Assembly: GCF_003576645.1 (NCBI RefSeq)
Contig: NC_044917.1
Span: 3,937,404-4,001,403, forward strand
Length of the DNA stretch: 64,000 nt
Direction of reading: 5' to 3'
From: Ipomoea triloba
Taxonomy: Eukaryota > Streptophyta > Magnoliopsida > Solanales > Convolvulaceae
Shown here one piece after another: positions 52,477 to 61,216 of the stretch. The notes beneath the pieces are model-generated. The model worked only from the letters and a program-made list of their open reading frames with translations, was not told where the DNA came from and searched no databases. The translations under genes and the position numbers were made by a program. Every line of letters starts with the position of its first letter. Position 1 is the first letter of the stretch.

Positions 52477-53035
52477 GGCAAATTATGCTGTGGACCCAGG
52501 TCCACCTTGCAAGGTGGACCTGGGTCCAAAACTACGTCGTTTTTATTTTCTTTATCTTCTTTTTTTTTTTTTTGGTAAACATATTGCTGAATATAGAGTT
52601 GTCCAAAAATGTGTGAATGTAGAGGTTTCAAAGTGTGAATGTAGATTTATGATTGTGTGAATGTAGAGTTGCCAGAAATGTGTGAATGTGGAGGTTTCAA
52701 ATTGTGATTATGGAGTATAGAAATCGTGAATGTAGAGATATGCATGTGTGAATATGTAATAGAGTTAAGAAGTTCTAGCAACTTGTAGCCTTGTAATGTG
52801 TGAATGTGGAGTATAGGACCTATGAATATAGAGTTTTGGATGTGTGAATGTGGAGTTTACAAATTGTGAATGTAGAGTATAGTGTATGTGAATGTAGAGT
52901 ATAGTTACTAAACATATATAATCCTGTAATGTGTGAATGTGGAGTTTACAAACTGTGAATGTAGAGTATAGTGTATGTGAATGTAGACCCAGGTCCACCT
53001 TGCAAGGTGGACCTGGGTCCACGGCATAACAACCC
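52477..53035. mobile_element. Mutator-like MITE with 9-bp target duplication (copy B)
   Basis: It is flanked by GGGAGGGAA at 52468-52476 and 53036-53044. The terminal inverted repeats contain TTATGCTGTGGACCCAGG on the left and CCTGGGTCCACGGCATAA on the right. Just inside each end lies a palindrome, GGTCCACCTTGCAAGGTGGA. The interior is a run of 'gtgtgaatgtagagt' variants. Same family as 15555-15913, with much better preserved ends. Confidence 0.85.
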
Positions 53036-53462
53036 GGGAGGGAATAAAAAATAATAAAAAAGCTCGCGGGCCGGCCCATGAGGCCCGTTAACCCGCGCGG
53101 GGGTGAGTTAGGGTTGCATAAACCCTAGCCCGCGAGTCTAACGGTCCGTCCCGCAAAAGCCCACCAGAAATTAGGCCCACAATGGGGCAGGTCGGCCCGC
53201 TTTGATCATACTACCTATATTATTAAGGTTTGCGTAATATTGTAAAGTATATGGTAATTCAATTTCTATTCATAGTACAATTGTACACTTAATAATTATA
53301 ATACAATTCCAAATATAATATATTCTTTTCTACTTTCATATTCGTAATACAATTAAAAATTAAATTTTTAAATAATAATACATTACATATATTTTCCTAC
53401 AACATAATTTACACTACTAATAAATATATGCATCAACGAGTACATAGACAAAAATGGTAAAA

Positions 53463-53520
<58 letters not shown>

Positions 53521-54183
53521 CAATGGAGGGGGCAAAGGCCCTCATTAGGTGTACGGCGGGGCAGCAAGAAATTGTGGTCCATGTACACTAGGGAACTCCA
53601 ACTATTCAAGTCTTTCTTGGTAGATATGCGACCAAACGCGGCATGCATATTGCAAATTGGTAAATTTAGGCTACTATTACATCCCAAATTTTAAATTTCT
53701 CTATTTTACAAGTTATGTTTGCTAAAACTACCAAAGGCTGCCGCAGCCTTGTGTACTTTTTTTTTTTCTTATTAGTTATTTATTATATTATTTTGTTATT
53801 ATATTTATAATATAATATGAAAGTAAGACTATTTTTTAAAGTGAGAAAATATTGCAATGATGTAGAATAAATAGTGAAAATTTATAAATTTAATGATGTG
53901 GAAGTGAAACAAATTTTAGATAATGGGGAGATTTACAGGATAAGTATTACCTTATATTCTATTTGACATATCTAATTTATAAGTAAGCTAGTTTAAAAGT
54001 TAATAGCTACTAAGTTCTTTTGAAACCTTATTTAATATAAAGTTTCAAAATAAGTTATTATTTTCAGTTTCTCATATTTTATCAAACAAAGATTATATAA
54101 CTCACATTAAAGTTCTAAAATAAACTTTATCAAACATAATAAGTTTATGTGAAACCACCCTTCATCAATAAGTTTATCACTAC
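53036..54183. other. Spacer before BAHD copy 5
   Basis: 53055-53210 is unusually GC-rich (GGGCCGGCCC, GGGTTAGGGTTTATGC-like on either strand) and looks like a transposon end or fragment; not assigned. A (TA)n tract lies at 53464-53514. 53570-53655 is a relic of the BAHD upstream module ('tagggaactccaactattca', 'gcggcatgcat'), and the promoter resumes near 54150. Confidence 0.5.
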
Positions 54184-54262
54184 TATAAATATCATCTGCA
54201 TATATCAACTAAATCATATAACAGTAACTGCAACTCTACGACTCTGCACCATATAATACCTG

Positions 54263-56226
54263 ATGATGGCCTCATCTCCATTTATGGCTTCTCAACCATC
54301 TTTAGCCTTCACCGTCACAAGGCAAAAGCCTGAGCTTGTTGCCCCGGCAGAGCCAACCCCACGCGAAATCAAGTACCTTTCCGACATTGATGACCAACAA
54401 GGTCTGAGGTTTCAAATTCCAGCTATACAGTTTTACCGCAATGAACCTTCCATGAGTGGGAAGGACCCCGTGCAGGTAATACGTCAGGCTTTAGCTAAAG
54501 CACTTGTTTTTTTCTACCCCTTCGCCGGTAGACTCCGGGAGGGAGCTGGACGGAAGCTGATGGTGGATTGCACCGGTGAGGGCGTCATGTTCATCGAGGC
54601 AGATGCTGACGCCACACTCCAACACTTTGCCATTGGAGGTGAAGTCAAGCCTCCATTTCCGTGTTTTGATCAACTTCTTTACAATGTTCCTGGTTCTACA
54701 GAAATTCTCAACTGCCCTTTGTTCCTTATACAGGTAATTATATATATGCCTACAACTCAATTGGTTTGTGGGTTGTAGATCGTGGATAAGGATACAAGGG
54801 GAGTCTTGATAGACACACTTTGAGAGTTATACCCAATATATATACTGGGTCACACACAGACAGCTCAATTGATTCATGGGTGGTAGATTGTAGACAACAA
54901 CTAAGATCTGGTGTGAGATTTACGTCCAATGTGGTGACTCTGCACCAGCAACTCAGTTGGTTTTTGGGTTGTAGATTGTGTGTAAGGACATAGGATCGAG
55001 CCAGTATAAGAGTTACACCCAATGTGTTAGGCCTGGTATGGGTAGTCTTCGTTGATAGATTGTGGACAATAACACATGGTCGAGCCCTTGTAGTTGCAAT
55101 GTGTGAGGTACATCCTATATGGTAGACCATACATGCGTAATTCAGTTGGTTTCTAAGTTTTATATTGTAGGTAAAGACAAAATACTATCAGGAAAATTAT
55201 GTGAGTGTAAGAGTTACCTCCAATATGATGGACTCTTTCTGGGTGGACCTGAGAAATTTGCATTTTGTGGGCCAGTTTAAATAATTATGCCTATATGAAT
55301 GAGGATTCGTTGATGATGATTTTCAGGTGACTCGTCTAAGGTGTGGAGGTTTCATTTTTGCGTTACGCATGAATCACACAATGGGCGACGGATATGGACT
55401 TTTCCATTTCATGAATACCATAGCCGAAATTGCAAGAGGTGTAGAAACTCCAACGTTTCAACCAGTATGGCAAAGGGAATATTTCAGTGCCCGCAACCCT
55501 CCCCGCATAACATGCACTCATTACGAGTACGAGGAGGAGCCGACAGACTCAATGGTAACAAACATTCCACTCGACAACCTCGTCCATCGTTCTTTCTTCT
55601 TCGGACCTAAAGAGATTTCGGCGCTACGTAGTTCTCTCCCTCCTCATTTGCGCAAATGCTCGACAGTTGAGATTCTAACAGCTCTCCTGTGGCGGTGCCG
55701 CACCAACGCCCTTGGATTCAACCCGGACGAGGAAGTGCGCGTGCTTTTACTCATCAATGCACGTTTTAGGTTCAAAGATACCCCGTTGCCAAGTGGGTAC
55801 ACCGGCAATGCGTTTGCTTATCCCGGCGCCAAAACAACTGCGGGCAAATTGACGAAAAACCCATTGGGTTACGCGGTTGAGCTGGTCTCCAGCATCAAAC
55901 GTTGCTTTAGCGAAGAATACATGCAATCAGTGGTGGACTTGATGGTTCTTAAGGGCCGACCGCCCTTCCATGTTGCCGGAAGTTTTATTATGTCTGATCT
56001 CACCCGTTATAAAGTACTTGATGTGGATTACGGTTGGGGCAAGGCAGTCTATAACGGGCCGCCTCATGGAGGTGCCACTGATGTTCCTGGTGTGGCTACC
56101 TTTCACGTGCCACATAAAAATAATAAAGGCGAAAATGGCACTTTGATTCCTATGTGCTTGCCGGCCTTTGCAATGGACAAATTTGTGAATGAGCTAGCAA
56201 ATACTTTCATTAGGGCTGCTTTATGA
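54263..56226 (+). CDS. BAHD acyltransferase, benzyl-alcohol O-benzoyltransferase-like (copy 5)
   Basis: Exons 54263-54733 and 55327-56226 give 456 aa. The catalytic motif reads HTMGD at 174-178, with Gly where the other recent copies have Ala, followed by GYGLFHF; both changes border the active site. DYGWG at 391-395 is kept, but the next residues are [14 protein letters not shown] ([11 protein letters not shown] elsewhere). Exon 1 and leader are nearly those of copy 2, while the start of exon 2 groups with copy 4. TATA at 54184-54191. The reading frame is intact, so it is predicted functional but possibly altered in substrate use. Confidence 0.92.
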
Positions 56227-58440
56227 ATGTGATAAATTGTGAGCAGATCAAGTGTTAAGATTCGACATTCTTCATAGAGAGAAATAATTATAAATGACAA
56301 TTATTTGTGACTACCCTGAAAAGCTTTCTTTGTGCCTACCCTGGCCGGCCTGAAAAGAAATGCAAATAAGTCTCTAGACAAATTGTGAGAATGAGCATAG
56401 GGAATCCAATTTGATAATGAAATTCGATGAAGAATAGCATATTTGGAACTACTGAGATCAACTTCAAGTAAAACATAAATGTTCGGCTAATGTGTGCTCT
56501 TCGATCCACCAGTGAGGGTTCTTGCCACGAAATCCCAGTCTTCAATAGGTTCGTATTTCTTGAGGGGATTGCTTGAAACTCATTAATTACTTTTGGGCTA
56601 AATTTATAGCACTTCGTTCTTCCTCATGAAAATCTTTTGGAATTTCTGGCTTGTAGGATTGACAATGTCCGCAGTGAGATTGCAGTAAAACTCAAAACAT
56701 CTTTCGCACAATGAAAGTGGGGAGATCAATCTAGTAAGATGATTTGATCAAACTAGGGTGACTTGGTGATTGACCCACATCTCAAGCATTGTCAACCAGT
56801 AAAAGTTGAGGTTTCATGCCATCCACTTTGTGTAGTGTACAAAACCCTTAGAAGAAATTTCTTTGAATTTAAGAAGAACGAAGTAAAAAAATTATTAGGA
56901 ACAACTATAAAAAATCTCTCTTGCTCTCATTTTCATTACTCTACTATGCAAATAACCTCATACTTACACACACTTACACTTCAAATCGTCAACTTAGCTA
57001 TATAATTTATTTGGCAAGCTTAAAGGCTTCTGCTGTAAGTAAACTTAGTTTCCTAGCTTTGATGAATTCAAACCCTCTTAGAATGGGCTCAAAAAGGTTT
57101 TTAAATTGTTAAAAAGTATATTCAACTCCCCCCAGACTTTTTGCTTGCTAGGGACCAACATCAATAATCATCATATCACAAAATGAGATAGTGGAGAGAA
57201 TGGTTTTTGTGAATGGTGGGTCCACCAAAAAACTAAGAAAAAACCTAAAAGCAATGGAGAGAATGGTTTTTGTGATTGAATGAGATAGTGGATAATGATG
57301 TGGATGGTGTTGTCTACAAAAAAATTGGAGAAAAAACCTCAACTATTGAGGAAGACCTTAGTAATTTTTATTTTTTTTTAAAGAGTTAATTCCATTTTTT
57401 GTCCTAGATTTATAGGTGACAATCTATTTTTGGTCATTTTTATTAGAATATCCTCATTTGGTCATAGTATTATTGTGACATGACCATTTTTAGCTCTCCA
57501 TCAACAAAATCGTTGAAATATCGTTAAATATAAAGACATTTAAATCTTTTTTATACAAAGTATATTGAACCACTATATTTTAATTTTTATGTTTATTTTT
57601 TTGAAAAAATTCATAATTGAAGACCGAAATGTCATTATATTTAACAATATTTAAATTATTTTGTTGATAAAGGACAAAAAATATATAATCATGACACAAT
57701 AATACTAGAATAAAAATGAATATTATGATAAATAAGGGCTTAAAAATGGACTGTCACCGGACAAAAATGAATTTAACTCAAAAAAATAGTAATAATCATA
57801 AAAATTTTGAACACCTCATCTTGCAACTGATATAATTGGAGGATTCAGGATAGCGTCACAACCAAGCTATGATGTAATGTCACTTTTGATGGCTTGATTC
57901 ACGGGGATTCCGAAGATGCTTGACGATTTCTGTGTCTGATTGCCAACCACGTACAATTAGTACAAAAATATTAATGGCGAATGTGTTAAGAGGTAGAAGC
58001 TAGTGACCATTAATTTGTCACTTGCCTGATTGCCAAGCTATGCGTTACAACCAATCTATTATCTATGATGTAATGTCACTTGTCTGATTGCCATCCATAA
58101 TTTCGACTCTGCCTGCTTGCTGGCCAGACCTTGGAATACACAAATTTGTGTTAAGAGGTAGAAGTGAGCATTAACCGTGCTAACACTTGTCTAAGACCGT
58201 TTCACAGATCTTAATTCGTTAAACGAGTCAGATCAACTCGTGTTAATATGCATATGTAATACTTAAATTAACAAATGTAATATTAATTAGAAATAAATTA
58301 AAGTGTTTATCACTTATGGTGTGTTTGGAAACCCGATTTTTCAAGTTTCCCGTGTTTGGCAACAAGAAAAAAATTAAAGTCAATGAAAAACAATGGATTG
58401 ATCCATGAAAAATAGTTAAAAAAATTTACTTCCCCTTTTT
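56227..58440. other. Spacer after BAHD copy 5
   Basis: 56312-56720 matches the block after copy 3. 57382-57786 is a diverged inverted repeat. 57860-58140 repeats phrases such as 'ctatgatgtaatgtcactt' and 'ctgattgcca'. No gene supported. Confidence 0.5.
57382..57786. mobile_element. Long inverted-repeat MITE-like element
   Basis: The left arm ('agagttaattccattttttg', then 'aggtgacaatctatttttgg', then 'catcaacaaaatcgtt') reappears reverse-complemented in the right arm ('ttttgttgataaaggac', 'tggactgtcaccgg', 'aaaaatgaatttaactca'). Arms are roughly 150-180 bp and diverged. No protein. Confidence 0.6.
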
Positions 58441-59960
58441 TTGGGAAGTGATAAGTGCAAAAGATGTCATCTTTATAAGGTTGTTATCGGATCGTCTAGT
58501 ACACAATTCGTAGCTTTTGTGTTTGATTTGTCCCTTTATTGCGTTAGAATGCTTCATATTGCCATTGGACCCCGTTCTACACTTGGTTAATCATTTTGTA
58601 GGTAAAAAGATGGGCAAAAAGGCAGAAAATGGCTAGATTTTGAAGAAGGATTCACGAGTCGAAGTTGGAGTGCGAAATACACCATGGACGCCCAGTGGAC
58701 GCCCAAGTGGACGCGCGTCCAACGCGCGTCCACCATGCGTCCACCCTTGCGTCCAACTTTTCGCTCTCTGATTCTCGCACAGCAGAACAGCAGTCTGCTG
58801 TGGACGCGCAGTGGACGCGCGCGTCCACCAAGCAGCTCTCTGAAGTTGAAGTCTGTGCAGCAGAAACGCAGCAGAAACGCAGTGGACGCCCCAGTGGACG
58901 CGCGTCCAGCGTGCGTCCACCCGTGCGTCCAGCGCGGAAAATTGGCGGTTGGGCGAGATTTAAAAGGGGAATTGAGCCATTTTTCAGAGGATCCATCACA
59001 TTTTCATTTTAGATCAGTTTAGAATATTTCTCTCTCTAGGATTAGCCTAGAGAGATCTCCCCCAATTCACTCCACATTCCCAATTCACTCCACATTCCCA
59101 ATTCACTCCACATTGCAATTCTTAGTTTAGATTAGAATTAGAGAAGAATTCCATTGTTGCAAGATTGAGATCTACATTCAATTTCAAGTTCAAGGTTTAA
59201 TTTCAAGCTAAGTCTTCCTTTTAATTTCTTGTCATTACTTTTGCTTTTGCTATTTCAATTTCAAGTATGATTAGATAGATCTTTGTGGATTTGGATTGAG
59301 CAATGTTGTATGGATATTCTTGAGCTTTGAATTGATTAATTAGGTTTTGCAATTGCTTTGACTATGAGTTTGATTGTGTGAATGGTGATCTTCTTTGACT
59401 CTTGTGTGGGAATGATCAACCTATATGAGAGATGTTTGGAGAAGGAGTCTCACTTACGAGAGTAAGGTTACTCCTTAGCCTAGCCTAGCCTAGCACATTT
59501 CCCTCTCACCTTTGAGAAAAGGGGGATTGGAAGGCAAATAGCACACCATGTGTTCGATAATTTGCCTCACCTAGCCTAGTTGCCATGAGAATGGGACTAT
59601 GGACTAGATGATAGGCCAATGACCACGAGAGTGGCGTTGGCATAGTTGTCTTGCCTCATTTTCATTATCTAAGTGTTGCTAGCCTAGTATCTTAGGAAAT
59701 CAAAGATACCTATATGAGTTGCAATATCCAAATCCTCATTTCCAATTGATTGTTTTCTTTGTTTGTTCCTTATTTTCATTATGTTTCATGCACCTTTCTT
59801 ACCTATGTTTGGGTTAGCTTTCAAACACTAAACACTCTTGTGCTTAATCCCCTTACCGCTTGAATTCCCTCCTTGCCATCCTTTGAGAACGATACTCGGG
59901 AACTTCTTCCCGTTTTACCACCTATTACTTTCCATCCACCGCGAAAACTACACCCTTCAG
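58441..59960. mobile_element. Retroelement-like block (possible LTR/leader) with GC-rich minisatellite
   Basis: Starts near 'tgataagtgcaaaagatgtc' and runs through an untranslated-looking sequence to 'ccttgccatcctttgagaac' and 'gatactcggg' near 59870-59900, phrases I associate with plant Ty3/gypsy (Tat-type) LTRs. No protein domain and no second LTR are visible, so it is a fragment. The part 58684-58935 is the GTGGACGCGCGTCCAC minisatellite. Confidence 0.45.
58684..58935. repeat. Palindromic GC-rich minisatellite
   Basis: Many copies of GTGGACGC and GCGTCCAC alternate, some forming the full palindrome GTGGACGCGCGTCCAC. This creates open frames on both strands that I do not believe are genes. 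Strikingly CpG-rich for this AT-rich window. Confidence 0.75.
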
Positions 59961-59997
59961 GAAGTCATTTTCCATTTGAAGCAGTGGAACTACCAAT

Positions 59998-60055
59998 CCC
60001 CCCCCCCCCCCCCACTACCACCCACCTCCACTGCCGCGGCCACCACCACCACCAC
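59998..60055. repeat. Poly-C and CCACCA-rich low-complexity tract
   Basis: About 16 C in a row, followed by CCA/CAC repeats. As with the poly-C at 13034, the length may be unreliable. Confidence 0.6.
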
Positions 60056-60075
60056 TGCCAACTCACCCACCACCA

Positions 60076-60560
60076 CGTTGACCCCTATATATCTTACTTT
60101 TCCAACTTGCTTTGGAAAAATATGATATTTGATAAAAATAATTATTATATGTACCATTAAAAGTATTACGTATTTTCTTATAAGAGTATGTTTGAAAAGT
60201 AGAAAAATGACTCCTAAAAAATAAGTCATTTCTTGTATTTGGTTGCATTCCAAAAAACTGTCTTGATGTGTTTGGTTCATTTTCTAGAAAATGAACCAAA
60301 CACATCAAGACAGTTTTTTGGAATGCAACCAAATACAAGAAATTGCTTATTTAAAATGAACCAAACACATCAAGACAGTTTTTTGGAATGCAACCAAATA
60401 CAAGAAATAGATTATTTTTTAGGAGTCATTTTTCTACTTTTCAAACATACTCTTATAAGAAAATACGTAATACTTTTAATGGTAAATATAATAATTATTT
60501 TTATCAAATATCATATTTTTCCAAAGCAAGTTGGAAAAGTAAGATATATAGGTGTCAACG
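60076..60560. mobile_element. 485-bp near-perfect hairpin element
   Basis: The left arm 60076-60285 and right arm 60286-60560 are almost exact reverse complements meeting at TTCTAGAA (60282-60289). Both outer ends read CGTTGAC(A/C)CCTATATATCTT. The right arm is ~65 bp longer because the unit beginning 'atgaaccaaacacatcaaga' is duplicated in direct orientation. It could be a foldback MITE or a small-RNA-producing hairpin. It abuts the BAHD promoter relic that precedes the truncated copy. Confidence 0.8.
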
Positions 60561-60733
60561 TGTACGTGGACAGAACTGATAAAACCAGCAAGATATATAT
60601 GAATTGTGGTCCATGTACACTAGGGAACTCCAACCATTCAATCCTTTCTTTGTAGATATATATGCAATTTTCCCATGCGACGAACGCGACATGCCGACAT
60701 GCATATTTTTCACATGACTTAATACCATATTTG

Positions 60734-60866
60734 GCATATCTCCATTTATGGCTTCTCAGGTCTCAACCATCTTTAGCCCCGGCAAAAGCAACCTCCCCAT
60801 GCGGCTCTTCACCGTGACAAGGCAAAAGCCTGAGCTTGTTGCCCCGGCAGAGCCGACTCCACGCTA
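60734..60866 (+). pseudogene. Truncated BAHD acyltransferase 5' fragment
   Basis: It matches the first ~40 codons of the array genes ('ccatttatggcttctca', 'gacaaggcaaaagcctgagc', 'ttgttgccccggcagagcc') but has an internal ~45-base disruption after codon ~5 and stops at 'ccacgctaa', where the others continue 'ccacgcgaaatcaag'. The rest of exon 1 and all of exon 2 are missing. An upstream-module relic (60560-60720) precedes it, without the TATA region. It lies between the hairpin element and copy 6. Confidence 0.85.
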
Positions 60867-61108
60867 AATTATATATATAATAATGCTAGATATTATCCTG
60901 AGTTAGCTAGTTAGTGACTTGATGAGAACCAACCTCTCCATGAATTTATTGAGAACCAATCTTATCTATTAAAAAAAAATCTCATCCATTAAAAAAATAG
61001 ATCTATGGATAAAATTAATTGGAGAATTTAAAAAATTTAGATCTATGGACTGAATGAGATTAATTGAAATTTAAAACGCTATATATTGTGCATATTATAC
61101 ATGTGTAC
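60867..61108. other. Spacer before BAHD copy 6
   Basis: AT-rich, with repeated 'aatctatccattaaaaaa' type phrases (60960-61060). No gene. Confidence 0.4.
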
Positions 61109-61216
61109 TATAAATACTTGTACAAGAAATTAGGTTTAGGTACATTATTCTCCAAATCATCAGTCTCTACAAAGTATATAAAAAGCAAGTAGTCGATCTC
61201 TACGTTGTATTCGATA

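Noticed and set aside
58633..59022. Overlapping open frames on both strands rich in Arg/Thr/Ser
   Set aside because: Products of the GTGGACGC palindromic minisatellite, with no family resemblance.
59838..60160. Proline/histidine-rich open frames
   Set aside because: Generated by the poly-C and CCACCA low-complexity tract next to retroelement-like DNA.
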